64,000 nt of DNA, from NCBI GenBank assembly GCA_037974335.1, contig CM075760.1, positions 22,305,538 through 22,369,537 on the forward strand, read 5' to 3'. Positions within the stretch are counted from its first letter, which is position 1; every line of letters starts with the position of its first letter. The DNA comes from Prionace glauca. Taxonomy: Eukaryota; Chordata; Chondrichthyes; Carcharhiniformes; Carcharhinidae. Shown piece after piece: positions 21,451-31,790 of this stretch. The notes under the pieces were generated by a model. The model searched no databases. It had not been told where the DNA came from and saw only the letters and a list, made by a program, of their open reading frames with translations. The position numbers and the translations under genes were made by a program.

Positions 21451-21566
21451 TGGAAGCAGGGATGTGGAATTGGAACAAACGCTCAGCCAATAGCTCATTT
21501 TTCAGTTGTTTTTTTTTTATGTTTAAAGGTATATATACACGATATATATACATGTAATGGTGTAAA

Positions 21567-21741
21567 AGAACATAAGAACATAAGAACATAAGAAATAGGA
21601 GCAGGAGTAGGCCATCTGGCCCTTCGAGCCTGCCCCGCCATTCAATAAGATCATGGCTGATCTGTCGTGACTCAGCTCCACCTTCCCGCCCTCTCCCCAT
21701 AACCCTTAATCCCTTCTCTTATCAAAAACCCATCAACCCGT
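21567..21741 (-). mobile_element. Young CR1 3' end, 175 bp, same subfamily as the intact element
   Basis: Three AACATAAG-type tail units on the left are followed by sequence that I cannot distinguish by eye from 55213-55356. It breaks off at CCATCAACCCG, so it is severely 5'-truncated. The near-identity points to recent insertion. Confidence 0.9.
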
Positions 21742-21924
21742 ACAGATATATATATATATAAAATGTTATGTGTAATATGTTTGAAGTCAATCATCATTAA
21801 ATAATGTTGGTAATACCAGATAACAGGAACAATTGACAGCTATTTTTTATTGGCACCCACGGATCCATTGCGAACAGGCAACTGTTTAACCGTGAATACT
21901 GATGATGAGGAAATAGTAAAATTC

Positions 21925-21998
21925 CGACTTTGGGTGGTCTCGAACCACCAACCTTTCCATTAATAGCCAAACGCGCTGACCAATTGCGCTACAGAGAC
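21925..21998 (-). pseudogene. tRNA-Asn pseudogene (anticodon now ATT)
   Basis: It is homologous to the Asn gene at 23704-23777, including the flank with CAGGCAACTGTTTA. The acceptor has two mispairs, the anticodon stem has a G-G mispair, and the anticodon loop reads CTATTAA in place of CTGTTAA. A TTTT follows, so it might still be transcribed, but a functional tRNA is unlikely. Confidence 0.75.
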
Positions 21999-21999
21999 T

Positions 22000-23690
22000 A
22001 AGACAGCAGCTGAACCAGTTTGTGACCAATGATCACGCAATCTGAAGCTTAATTTCATTATTCATGCACTGGGCTGTGCTTCGATAACGGCTACAATTAA
22101 CCTTGTCTCATTTATGACTGTTCATGGCAGTGTTCACTACAATCACACATTTGGTGCAGTCTTGTACAGTAATGCACTAGGCCATGTCTCTTTATATACT
22201 GCGTTTGACTCATTTGAATCATTATTGCAATAGACTTTGCAACTGTTTACACTACATTACATGCCGCTTCATTTATTAATACATATAGACATGCCATGAT
22301 AAATGCTACAAGTCATCGTCTCTGGACTATTATTACTTAGTCAAGAGTTCACTTACGTTACATTAGGCTCCATCTCAGATATTATTGTGCTAGGCTCTAT
22401 GTCATGCACTACTGAACACACCCGTGTATCACTAATAAAGCAGACACTTTCTCACTAATTGTTTTCCTATAAAATGTGTCTAATAGATGGATTCGAACAA
22501 AGAGCGAGTGAGAAAAATAGATGGATATTAACTAAAAAGTGCAGTATAATTGTGTGGATGAAATTGTGTTATAGATCAAAGTAAGTTAGGGCTCGAATTG
22601 TGCTAAAGTCAAAAATTATAACAAGGAACTATATTTACATATACACAGAACATATTATAGAGGCAGGGTTCGGGCTGGATTTCTGAACGGACTAAGGAAA
22701 AAAATGAGCGCCGAGGAATGGAAAATCCAGCGAAAAAGAGGCATGTGTCCAATTATAATGAAATATTATTTGATAATGTCTGGATGATAAAATAGACAAA
22801 TCTTTAAATCACTAAAATGTAAGGTTATACAATAATTAGCTGGTAATCGACATGTTCACTAGCGGGAAGGTAAATCGGAATGCAAGTATTAAATTCATTA
22901 TCCTTCGGCCAGATTTTCCTGTGAATGTTACTGACAGAGATATTAATGCCATTGCTTTACTGATTGTTCCCTTTCCATGGAAACAGGGAAATACATTTTC
23001 CTCAAATATCTCCTCAAACCTGCTCCACTAACCTTGTGATTAAAGTGATACAACACCACCATCTGCTGGCGGACCACAGCGACTGCAGGTGCTGGTTCTT
23101 GTGAGTCTGCGAACCGGTTGCTGAAATATGAATATTGAACGATATTGTCCGAGATTGGAGTTTATAGAAGGCTCTCGGCTGGCGTATTCGCCCTTTTTAT
23201 AACCAGGCACCGCAGATAAACCGTGTTCTTCATTTCCCATTGGGAGATAATGTCTGGAGATTGAATTTGGGATTATTTGAAACTTCAAATTGTACATTCG
23301 ATGCAGTTATCAGAGTTAATCAAATTCAGAATCTTAGTGGGTAAACATTGCTGCTCTCTGCAATTCGTTTGTCCGACATTTTCACGGTTTAGTCTTAAAA
23401 AAGACACAAAGAATCAGACATTTACACACACACACACACAGGTATTGGAGCCTACAGAGAAACAGGGGGGCATACACAGATTCAGGGACACATGTAGATG
23501 TAGGGGCACACTAGATTCAGACGCAGACATGCAGAGATCCTGGTAACTCGAGAGATACAAGGGCACACACAGAATCAGAGGCATATACAATGTCTCAGCT
23601 TGTACACGACCAAATTCTCTCTCGTAGTTCCAGACTTTTCAATGAGTTGAAACAGGCAACTGTTTACCCGTGAATGCTGATAGTGAGAAA
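22000..23690. other. No gene recognised
   Basis: AT-rich sequence between the two Asn loci. An (AC)n stretch of about nine units lies near 23423-23441. Nothing else is identifiable. Confidence 0.6.
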
Positions 23691-23703
23691 AATAGCAAAA
23701 ATC

Positions 23704-23720
23704 CGTCCCTGGGTGGTCTC

Positions 23721-23756
<36 letters not shown>

Positions 23757-23777
23757 GATCAATTGCGCCACAGAGAC
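23704..23777 (-). tRNA. tRNA-Asn (GTT)
   Basis: The minus strand starts GTCTCTGTGGCGCAATTG. The acceptor GTCTCTG/CAGGGAC pairs fully with G-T. The anticodon arm TTCGG/CCGAA encloses CTGTTAA (anticodon GTT), and the T arm is GGTGG/CCACC around TTCGAGA. The usual GG of the D loop reads GA here. A T5 terminator follows directly. Length 74. Confidence 0.9.
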
Positions 23778-24184
23778 TGAGACAACAGCAGTTAAATATA
23801 TTCTAAACTTGTGTGTCAATGACCACAATTCTATTTCTGAAAACCTGTTCCAGAACTGCAGCATGACCGCTCTGTTTACAATTCTATACAAGTCTCTTTA
23901 GTTCCGTTGATCCTGCAGCACTGCTGTGGTGTGTTGGTTATTCCCTTTCTCCTATGAACTGGCAGTTAAAATGAATCCATGTTTCTTATCACAGGCAGGA
24001 ATTCAACGGGAGGGAAGGGAACGAACCACCAGTAGCCCAACGATCCAACACTTTCCACTCAATCATCAATAACACCATTCACAACAGCACCTCCTTCCGA
24101 ATATTGTGATCCATTTCCCTCGCGATTTGTTCCAATACTTAATATTTCCCCTTGTCGATTCCCCCATCTCGAGGGCATCATAGC

Positions 24185-24487
24185 AGCTCAGAGGCTATCT
24201 CTGTTACTGTGCGGACACATGGAGTTGGGCCTGTGTCCGTGGGAGTTTGCGCATTCTCCCCGTGGTTGCGTGGGTTTCCTCCGGGTGCTCCGGTTTCCTC
24301 CCACATCCCAAAAATGTGCTTTTAGGCTGATTGATTGGGTAACAAATTGTCCCTATATTGGACCTCCCTGATCCTCACACATTAGGCATAGACTAGAGTC
24401 ATGAATAGGTCACTGACCATGGGACGGCGGCGCGGGCTCGTTGGGCCGAAGGGCCTGTTTCCCGTGCTGTGTTGTTCTTTGTTCTTT
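24185..24487 (+). mobile_element. SINE, variant as at 7112-7538
   Basis: CAGCTCAGAGGCTATCTCTG, GGGAGTTTGCGCATTCTCC, CTCCGGTTTCCTCCCACAT and GGGCCGAAGGGCCTGTTTCC are followed by the TTGTTCTTTGTTCTTT tail. It is 5'-truncated relative to the 7112 copy. Confidence 0.8.
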
Positions 24488-24557
24488 ATTTGTTTTCTCC
24501 TAATTTTGACAGGAGATTCGCGTCAATATACAGAGTGAACGGAGAAAGAAGAAGCTT

Positions 24558-24628
24558 TGCATTGGCCGGGAATCGAACCCGGGCCTCCCGCGTGGCAGGC
24601 GAGAATTCTACCACTGAACCACCAATGC
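24558..24628 (-). tRNA. tRNA-Gly (GCC)
   Basis: The minus strand starts GCATTGGTGGTTCAGTGG. The anticodon loop CTGCCAC gives GCC, the T arm is CCGGG/CCCGG around TTCGATT, and it closes CCAATGC with discriminator A. The 71 bases look identical to the common vertebrate tRNA-Gly-GCC. No T4 is seen in the first 15 bases downstream. Confidence 0.96.
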
Positions 24629-25079
24629 TGCTTTTACTGGTGCTACCCCCACATGCTCTCTCTTCCTTCTCACTCAGCAGCATTGTAATTTCCTTACTTT
24701 GTCCTTTCATTCCCAAATGCCCACAAATGCTCTCACTCAAATCTCACACGCAACTTCGCACAAGCCTCTCATGCTGTCAACACCTTCCTTTCATTCACAA
24801 CCGCACGTCAAACTTTCAACCTTCCTCCAAAACACAAGCACTCTGCAACCCTTCTCACACCGCCTCATTCCCCCAAATATGCCTCTGCTTTCACCACATC
24901 AGTCTAAACACGCTTAAAACGTATTCAGATTATTTTCACACTGTCTCTTGTACTCAACCCATATCACTACAATACGCATCATGCCATTCTGCAAAAGCTT
25001 TAAGTTGGTACATTTCTTCAAAGCTGGTATCCAGTGCGACACCAGGCCAAACTTTCACTTTCAACTCTTGATGGCACCT

Positions 25080-25215
25080 ATATAGGGTTACAAGTTAGCT
25101 CGGAATGAGTTCAAAAATAGGGCTTAGGGGAGCTAGTAGGGGGCATGAGAAGTCCTTGGCAAGTCGGATAAAGGAAAACCGCAAAGCTTTTTACTCTGAC
25201 GTTAAAAAAATGCAT
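25080..25215 (+). mobile_element. CR1-clade LINE fragment, EN-RT linker
   Basis: GGGGGCATGAGAAGTCCTTG followed by AAGGAAAACCGCAAAGC encodes a diverged RGHEKSLA...KENRKAF, the linker seen in the other CR1 copies. About 130 bp with no intact frame. Confidence 0.6.
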
Positions 25216-25461
25216 TAAATCTTCATATATCGAGGCCAGTCTGTGACATCTGAAAGCGCTGAATCCTAACCTCGAAACCATCAGCATCCCATCTGCCTGA
25301 TTCTCCCAGATACTGGTTACAGGAATGTGCACAGTGCCAATTCTCCGCATTCACACACTCCTTCCTGTCTGTTAAGATTTGAAATTGTTTATATTTTCAC
25401 ATTGGTTTCCAGTGTGATGAAAGCAGAGCTGTGATAAGCTGATGTTGTTCAGTGGATTTAC

Positions 25462-25659
25462 TGCATAGAACCCTACAGTGCAGAAACAGGCCCTTCAGCC
25501 CATCGAGTCTGCACCGAACACAATCCCACCCAGAACCTATCCCCATATCCCTACACATTTTACCTGCTAATCCCTCTAACCTACACATCCCAGGACACTA
25601 AGGGGCAATTTTAGCATAGCCAATGAACCTAACCCGCACATCTTTGGATGTGCGGGTTA
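25462..25659 (-). mobile_element. SINE, 5'-truncated, with a fold-back at its 5' end
   Basis: On the minus strand it starts at TCCAAAGATGTGCGGGTTAG and ends GGCCTGTTTCTGCACTGTAG plus GGTTCTATG. At 25630-25659 an 11-bp inverted repeat (TAACCCGCACA / TGTGCGGGTTA, 8-bp loop) joins the SINE 5' end to an inverted copy of its own sequence. Confidence 0.85.
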
Positions 25660-25869
25660 AACCTGCAGTAAGGTTTATGTCAGTTCGATGCAATGTGGTC
25701 AGTTACAGTGAAATTTAATGCAGTGGAAGGGAGCCTACTCGCTTTTACAGGAGGAACCAGCAAGGGAAATATAAATATGAATAATTATGCAACGGGACTG
25801 ATATTTCTCCCTGCTGTTCAAATTGGCACAAGTATTGATCCAGGATTTTCAGATTGTCACTTTGTGTTG

Positions 25870-25934
25870 GGTTCTGTGGTGTAATGGTGAGCACTCTGAA
25901 TCCAGCGATCCGAGTTCAAATCTCGGTGGAACCT
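25870..25934 (+). pseudogene. tRNA-Gln pseudogene lacking the anticodon
   Basis: Acceptor, D arm (TGGTGTAATGGTGAGCAC), variable region and T arm (CCGAG/CTCGG around TTCAAAT) are all tRNA-Gln. The anticodon arm reads ACTCTGAATCCAGC, seven bases shorter than the usual tRNA-Gln-CTG. One copy of an ACTCTGG/ACTCTG direct repeat has been lost, and the anticodon with it. A TTTT follows at 25937. A and B boxes remain, so transcription is possible. Confidence 0.88.
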
Positions 25935-26203
25935 TGTTTTAATTTGCAAATACAGATGATGGATTGGCTGAAGGGCGTTTCATTTAAGTTTATCACCAAG
26001 TCCTAATCGAGAGGAGAATTTGCCAGCCCGTTCAGCTGCTGTTACTCAATTCAAGGGCAATTAGGGATGATAGGAAATGAATAAAGACAATCTCAATAAT
26101 GGACCTTTTCCTCACAAGTAAAAGCAAACTTTTTGACAATGTTTCTGCCTGAAACTTTCGAAACGTCGAGCTAATATGTAACAACTATCCCACTTTTACA
26201 TGT

Positions 26204-26276
26204 AGGCTAGTGGCGCAATGTATAATGCGTCTGACTATCGCTCAGAAGACTCCTGGTTAGCTCAGTACGAACCTTT
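26204..26276 (+). pseudogene. tRNA-Arg-like relic
   Basis: TGGCGCAATGTATAATGCGT and TCTGACTATCGCTCAGA resemble the D and anticodon arms of tRNA-Arg (ACG). The anticodon loop is altered to CTATCGC. The T arm has lost TTCGA, and the 3' acceptor strand is not recognisable. Confidence 0.55.
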
Positions 26277-26574
26277 AAAAGGTGTTCACAAATTCCTTGT
26301 TACTTTCGATGAAAAAGGTATTTAATAGCTTTTTATTTATTCAGAGAAATGCTGCCAAGCATATTTTCAGCTTCTCTGGAGAAAGTAATGTTCGGAAATT
26401 GCTAATGCACAGCAACCGACTATTTTAAGTTTTTTTTTCGGAAAAAAAATCATTCAATAAGATTAGGATATTAAATAGATGCTAACCTCAAATACATTTT
26501 GGACAAAATTAAACATGTCTTAGAGAATTTACACAATTTTGTCAATTTTTTCATAAAATTCAGCATTTCTGATT

Positions 26575-26915
26575 TTGGAGAAAGCATTTCAAGCTGAGGT
26601 CAGTGCAAAGATAATATGACTGTAACATAGAGATTCTGATAATATTCAGCACCAAACTGGAATCATACAGACTTCCCTCACCCTAGCATGTTTCAGATGG
26701 TGATTAACTATGTTAGTCTGCACCTAAACCTATTAAATTATCTTATAGACTGGATGGCTTGCTGATATGTGCAGGTGTCAAAATAGGAAAGTTTCTTTCC
26801 TGGCAATGCATCAAACAATTCATCATTTCTTATTTGACACAAAGCATTTGAGGCCGAGGCCAGAGCGAAGATACTATGGGTGTAACATCGAGATTCAGAT
26901 AATGTTCAGGAACAA
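26575..26915 (+). repeat. Diverged local duplication, also related to 20251-20400
   Basis: AGCATTTCAAGCTGAGGTCA with GTAACATAGAGATTCTGATA near 26580-26650 recurs as AGCATTTGAGGCCGAGGCCA with GTAACATCGAGATTCAGATA near 26840-26910. Between them CAGATGGTGATTAACTATGT (26694) matches CAGATGGTGATTAACCATAT (20266). This suggests that flanks of the tRNA loci were copied more than once. Confidence 0.65.
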
Positions 26916-26924
26916 AATGCCCCG

Positions 26925-27015
26925 GCCGATGAAGGCATGCTTTAAGGTTCGAGGGGCAAGGTTTAAAGGAGATGGACATGGCAGATTGTTTGCACAGAGA
27001 GTAGGGGGTTCCTGT
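26925..27015 (+). mobile_element. CR1-clade LINE 3' fragment
   Basis: TTTAAGGTTCGAGGGGCAAG, TTTAAAGGAGATGGACATGG and TTTGCACAGAGAGTAGGGGG are the ORF2 C-terminal signature of a CR1 family, about 90 bp. Confidence 0.55.
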
Positions 27016-27449
27016 GCTGTAATTTTCTTTGTAATGTTTGCTGTAATGTTCTTTGTACTGCCATTTTTCTTTACCCAAAACTGAGCTTCAGACCCTGTCG
27101 CTCTATATTTAACTACTCCATCTCTGACATCTCCTCCAGTCACACAACCCTGTGAGGTGTCTGTACTGATCTTATTGTGGCATCATGAGTGTTCCACGTA
27201 CAACATGACTTGTATCTATAAATTCTCATCTTGAACATTTCAATTGAAATTTCAAGGCGAGCAGAGCCTTTTGAGCAGAATGGTTCAGATTCCCATCCTC
27301 TTTAATGTGAACAAGTTGTTTCTGATTTCACTACAGAGTTTGTCTATTAAACAATGACTGAACACAGGGGGTGAATGTGAGAAGCTGAAGTTTCCAGTTG
27401 AAGAGGTTCCCAGTGTCTCTGAGCAGCTGAACTGGGGAAGCCTTTGGGC

Positions 27450-28170
27450 AGAGACTGTGCTACTGCTATTTCCCTTCCTGACCACCGGGGGTCGCTGTAA
27501 CACGCCCGGGCGCTGCTCCGCCCAGTGTCACCTCTTGCCCACTCCGGCCCGGGCGCTGCTCGTTGGTGGAACATCCGGGTCCTGAAAAGAGGCGGGGACA
27601 GCCGCCATATTGCAGTGACGTCATCATCAGTCTTTTCCCCCTCGGTTGGGAATAAGCGACGGTTCAGAAATGTAGAAAGTGAGAGAAATTCCCACCCGGA
27701 AATCCCGCCCGGAGCGGAATTAAAATTAAATAAAATACATATTTTTATAAAGAGGCAGGTGGCGGAACCGCGCATGTGCTGTAGTATTTTCCCAGAGCGT
27801 ATCGCGCTGGAGTGATTTAAAAACAGACGGAATAAAAAACAGAAACGATTTTCCAGAATGGAGAAGGAACCGAAAGTCTGACGGGTGAGGATTTGAATAA
27901 TAATCATCAAGATTCAAAATATTATAAGATTAAAATGTAACTGCCTGGGCGCATGTGCAGGAGGTGAATTCCCCCAGAGTGCAGCGCGTGGCACGCCGTC
28001 TCCCCTGGCAACGCAAAATGGATGCCGGCCGTCTCCCCTGGCAACGCAAGATGGACGCCGGTCGTCTCCCCTGGCAATACAAGATGGCCACCGGCCGTCT
28101 CCCCTGGCAACGCAAGATGGCCGCCGCCGGCGGTGACTGATTGTGGCGCAGGCGTAGTGAGGTCTGCCTG
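27450..28170. promoter_or_regulatory. CpG-rich island with CRE and NRF1-like motifs
   Basis: The stretch is GC- and CpG-rich against an AT-rich background. It holds a perfect palindromic CRE (TGACGTCA, 27616-27623), GC-rich blocks (GCCCGGGCGCTGCTC), NRF1-like GCGCATGTGC words near 27770 and 27949, a CCGCCATATTG YY1-like word, and the 33-bp array at 27996-28127. This composition is typical of housekeeping, often bidirectional, promoters. No coding exon is recognisable on either side within the window, so the transcript is unknown. Confidence 0.5.
27996..28127 (+). repeat. Four tandem 33-bp units with X-box-like and YY1-like words
   Basis: Units start at 27996, 28029, 28062 and 28095. Each has CGTCTCCCCTGGCAAC (containing a GTTGCC half-site on the other strand) followed by CAAGATGGCCGCC or a one- to three-base variant (AAAATGGATGCC, AAGATGGACGCC, AAGATGGCCACC). 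Being 33 bp, it also reads as an 11-residue repeat in an open frame at 27955-28140; I treat that as incidental. Confidence 0.8.
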
Positions 28171-28377
28171 CAGCCCATTGTCCATATTGCCCCCCAGTGG
28201 ATGTGGTGGGGATGGTGCAGCAGATGGAGCAACAATCCCAGTTTCAATGGGGGGAGAGAAGCTGCAATGCTGCTCCCTGTTGTTCACTCCTCTCCCCAGT
28301 CTCAGCATTGCAGAGTGTTTAAACAAGAGGGTGCATTGTCACAGCGGCGCCTAGACCTGCAGTTTAAGTTTATTTAT

Positions 28378-28680
28378 TAGTGTCACTAATAAGTCGGCTT
28401 ACATTAACACTGCAATGCAATTCCTGTGAAAATTCCCGAGTCGCCACATTCCTGTTCGGGAAACACTGATGGAGAATTTAATATGGCCAATGCATCTAAC
28501 CATCACGTCTTTTGGACTGCTGGAGGAAACCAGACCATCTGGAGGAAACCCGTGCAGACATGGGGAGAATGTGCAAACTCTACACAGACACTGACCCAAG
28601 CTGGGAATAGAATTTGGGGCCCTTATGCTGAGAGGCAGCAATGCTAACCACTGTGCCACTGTGTTGCAACACTCTCCCCC
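28378..28680 (-). mobile_element. SINE, longer 3' variant
   Basis: The minus strand has a tRNA-like head (AGTGGCACAGTGGTTAGCAT), CTGTGTAGAGTTTGCACATT and CTCCCCATGTCTGCACGG. It ends in a 3' part unlike the other type: CATTGCAGTGTTAATGTAAG and CCGACTTATTAGTGACACT. Confidence 0.8.
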
Positions 28681-28689
28681 AGATATCAA

Positions 28690-29527
28690 ACTACGCCCCC
28701 CCCCGCCCCCACAATTACTAAAATAAAATCCCGACAGTGCATCAAATCTATGTCAACAGAACACTTTACCCTATTCCCGTAACCCCACATTACTCTCGAA
28801 TCCCCCTAACCTTCACATCTTTGGACATTAAGGGAGAATTTAGCACGGTCAATCTGCGTAGCCTGCCCATCTTTCAGACCCCACAGATATTCTGGTCACC
28901 CTATTATAGAAAGGATATTATTAAACTAGAAAGAGTGCAGAAAAGATTTACTAGGATGTTACTGGGACTTGATGGATTGAGTTATAAGGAGAAGCTGGAT
29001 AGACTGTGACTTTTTTCACTGCAGCATAAGAGGCTGAGGGGTGATCTTATAGAGGTCTATAAAATAATGAGGGGCACAGATCAGCTCGATAGTCAATATC
29101 TTTTCCCAAAGTTAGGGGAGTCTAAAACTAGAGGGCCTACGTTTAAGATGGGAGGGGAAAGATACAAAAGTGTCCAGAGGAGATTTTTTTTTCACACAGC
29201 GGGTGGTGAGTGTCTGGAACAAGCTGCCAGACATAGTCGTAGAGATGGGTACAATTTTGTCATTTAAAATGCATTCAGACAGTTACTTGGGTGTGATAGG
29301 GAGAGGGATATGGGCCAAATACAAGCAATTGGGATTAGCTTAGGGGTTTTTAAAAAGGGAAGCATGGAGCAGTTGGGCTGAAGGGCCTGTTTCCATGCTG
29401 TAAACCTCTATGATTCTATATGGGAGGAACATGAAAACCCCACACAGACAATGACCCGAGGCTGGAATTGAACATGGGTCCTTGGCACTAGGAGGCTGCA
29501 GTGCTAACCACTGTGCTAATGTGCTGC
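28690..29527 (-). mobile_element. SINE split in two by a LINE fragment
   Basis: The right piece (29417-29527) holds the tRNA-like head (CACAGTGGTTAGCACTGCAG) to the FTCCTCCCA block. The left piece (28690-28883) resumes at GTCTGAAAGATGGGCAGGCT and runs to the 3' end. Between them lies a plus-strand CR1 3' end at 28884-29415. Confidence 0.75.
28884..29415 (+). mobile_element. CR1-clade LINE 3' end, third family, nested in a SINE
   Basis: It starts at ATATTCTGGTCACCCTATT and reads RKDIIKLERVQKRFTRMLLG, then GVLSYKEKL-like and RRFFFHTA pieces with stops. The 3' UTR ends GGCCTGTTTCCATGCTGTAA and CTCTATGATTCTATA. It is the same family as 17360-17935. Confidence 0.8.
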
Positions 29528-29739
29528 CACTCAGGCAAGTGTATTTGGAGGGAGCACAGGACAGGTGGGGGGTGGGGGCGGGGTGATGATTTCTTGCTCA
29601 CTTTGATGAGAGGAGGGCTGGAAATCAGTCAAAAAACAATCAGTTTCGCATCAACATTTTCCTTCATTCCTGCTCTTGTTACTAATTAAAAACCAGCTCA
29701 CTCCTCCATTCTGCCCATCAATGGGGCTAACAGAAAGCA

Positions 29740-30285
29740 GGGGAAAGGTTGTGGCACAGAAAGAGGGCATTCAGCCCATCACATCTTCACCAGCTTGGGA
29801 AATAAAGACTTGCCATTCATTCTAATCGCCGTTTCCAGCCATCCAGCCGTAGCCCCCCTTACTACAGGTTCCAGCATTTCAGCTACAGATCTGTGTGCGA
29901 TGCGAGTGAGCCAAGAGATTTCTGGCTGAACCATCAGTTTAGGCAGCGAATTCCAGACACCCACCATCCCGTGAATGTGGACCCTTTTCCTAATGCCCCC
30001 TCGAATCCTTCCACCTATCCCTTTATATCTGTGCAGCCCCCACTAACCCCCCTCCCACCGCCCCCATCCCCACCCACCCACAATAAGTGACCTTTCTCTG
30101 CTCAGGGGAAACAGGCCTTTTCTATCCACCCTGTCTTGGCTCCCTCATAATTTTGGACACCTCAGTTCAGTCCCCCACAGCCTCCTCTGCTCTGAGGAAA
30201 ACAAACCTTGGCAATCCCGTCTTTCCTCATCACCACAATTCCCCAGCCCTGGAAACACTTTTGTAAATCCAAATGGTTATCCAAT
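29740..30285 (-). mobile_element. CR1-clade LINE 3' fragment, diverged
   Basis: The plus strand shows AGAGGGCATTCAGCCCATCA, GCGAATTCCAGACACCCACC, CAGGGGAAACAGGCCTTTTC, TATCCACCCTGTCTTGGCTC and CCTCATAATTTTGGACACCT. These are reverse-complement signatures of a CR1 ORF2 C-terminus and 3' UTR. Confidence 0.7.
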
Positions 30286-30349
30286 CCGACTAAACTGTCC
30301 ATTTAACATTGTCCCATTGCCAACTGTGAACAACCACCAGATACTGGCA

Positions 30350-30645
30350 CCACTGTGGCACACTGGTTCGCACTGCTGCCTCAAAGGGACTTGGTTCAAT
30401 TCTGGCCTTGTGTGACTGTGTGGAGTTTGCACGTTCTCCCCATGTCTGCGTGGGTTTCCTCTGTGTGCTCCGGTTTCCTCCCACTGTTTAAAGATGTGTG
30501 GGAGAGGTTGATTGGTCATGCTTCAGTGACAGGGGAAGTTGCAGGGTAAATGTGTGGGATACGGGGACAGGGCATGATGGGATTGTGGTTAGTGCAGACT
30601 TGATGGACTGAATGGCCTCCCCTTGTACTGTAGGGATTTTACACA
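30350..30645 (+). mobile_element. SINE, full-length type
   Basis: The tRNA-like head (CACTGTGGCACACTGGTTCG) is followed by GTGGAGTTTGCACGTTCTCC, CTCCGGTTTCCTCCCACTG, the GATTGGTCATGCTTCAGTGA variant block and a 3' block GATGGACTGAATGGCCTCCC. Confidence 0.8.
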
Positions 30646-30874
30646 CAAATGAGAAACAGAGACTTTGCAAATGTTGGGATACTTATTTAGAAATTAATGG
30701 GATATTTGTTGACATGTTCAGGTAAATCTCAATGATGGTCATGCCCAGGTCTGGATTAAAACAGTGGTGCAGTCCAAGATTAAAAATCATTTATCCTGAA
30801 ATTGGACATTGCCACTGACTTCCAATATAACCGAGAGATGCAAACTCACACCACACCCTGATGTGGTGAAGAGG

Positions 30875-31632
30875 ACCCCTCTCAGTTATTATAATCTGGG
30901 CGTTGTATCAGTAATCTCTGCCCAAAACCTCTCTCAGTTATTACAATCTGGGCCTTGTATCAGTAATCTCTGCCCTAAACCCCTCTCAGTTATTATAATC
31001 TGGGCGTTGTATCTGTAATCTCTGCCCTAAATCTCTCTCAATTATTACAATCTGGGCCTTGTATCAGTAATCTGTGCCCTAAACCTCTCCCAGTTATTAC
31101 AATCTGGGCCTTGTGTCAGTAATCTCTGCCCTAAACCTCTCTCAGTTATTACAATCTGGGCCTTGTATCAGTAATCTCTGCCCAAAACCTCTCTCAGTTA
31201 TTACAATCTGGGCCTTGTATCTGTAATCTCTGCCCTAAACCTCTCTCAGTAATTACAATATGGGCCTTGTATCAGTAATCTCTGCCCTAAACCTCTCTCA
31301 GTTATTACAATCTGGGCCGTGTAATAGTAATCTCTGCCCTAAACCTCTCTCAGTTATTACAATCTGGGCCTTGTGTCAGTAATCTCTGTCCTAAACCTCC
31401 CTCAGTTATTACAATCCGGGCCTTGTATCAGTAATCTCTGCCCAAAACCTCTCTCAGTTATTACAATCTGGGCCTCGTATCAGTAATCTCTGCCCTAAAC
31501 CTCTCTCAGTTCTTACAATCTGGGCTGTGTATCAGTAAACTCTGCCCTGAACCTCTCTCAGTTATTACAATCTGGGACTTGTATCAGTAACCTCTGTCCT
31601 AAACCTCCCTCAGTTATTACGATCTAGACCTT
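30875..31632 (+). repeat. Minisatellite, 52-bp unit, about 14 copies
   Basis: Successive CAGTTATTACAATCTGGGCC words start exactly 52 bp apart (30883, 30935 and so on), with TTGTATCAGTAATCTCTGCC and CTAAACCTCTCT completing the unit. Copies differ at a few sites. Confidence 0.95.
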
Positions 31633-31790
31633 AAGCAGAGGACACAGAGATTTAATATAATTGACAACAGAATTGAAGGGGGTGATAAGGAGATTTTTTT
31701 ACACAATCATATGATCTGCAATGCACAACCTGACATGTGCTAGGAGCAGGTTTAATAGTAAGTTTAAAAGGAAATTGGCTAAATATTCAC
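31633..31790 (+). mobile_element. CR1-clade LINE 3' fragment, diverged
   Basis: AGAGGACACAGAGATTTAAT, GATAAGGAGATTTTTTTACA and AAAAGGAAATTGGCTAAATA resemble the C-terminal and 3' region of the old LINE family at 52615-55178. Confidence 0.5.

Noticed and set aside
24469-25071. 200-residue plus-strand frame
   Set aside because: It runs through the antisense strand of the tRNA-Gly gene and AT/C-rich sequence without any domain.
27955-28140. 61-residue frame with an 11-residue repeat (RLPWQRKMDAG)
   Set aside because: It is explained by the 33-bp non-coding-looking array in a CpG island. Without transcript or conservation evidence I do not call a protein.
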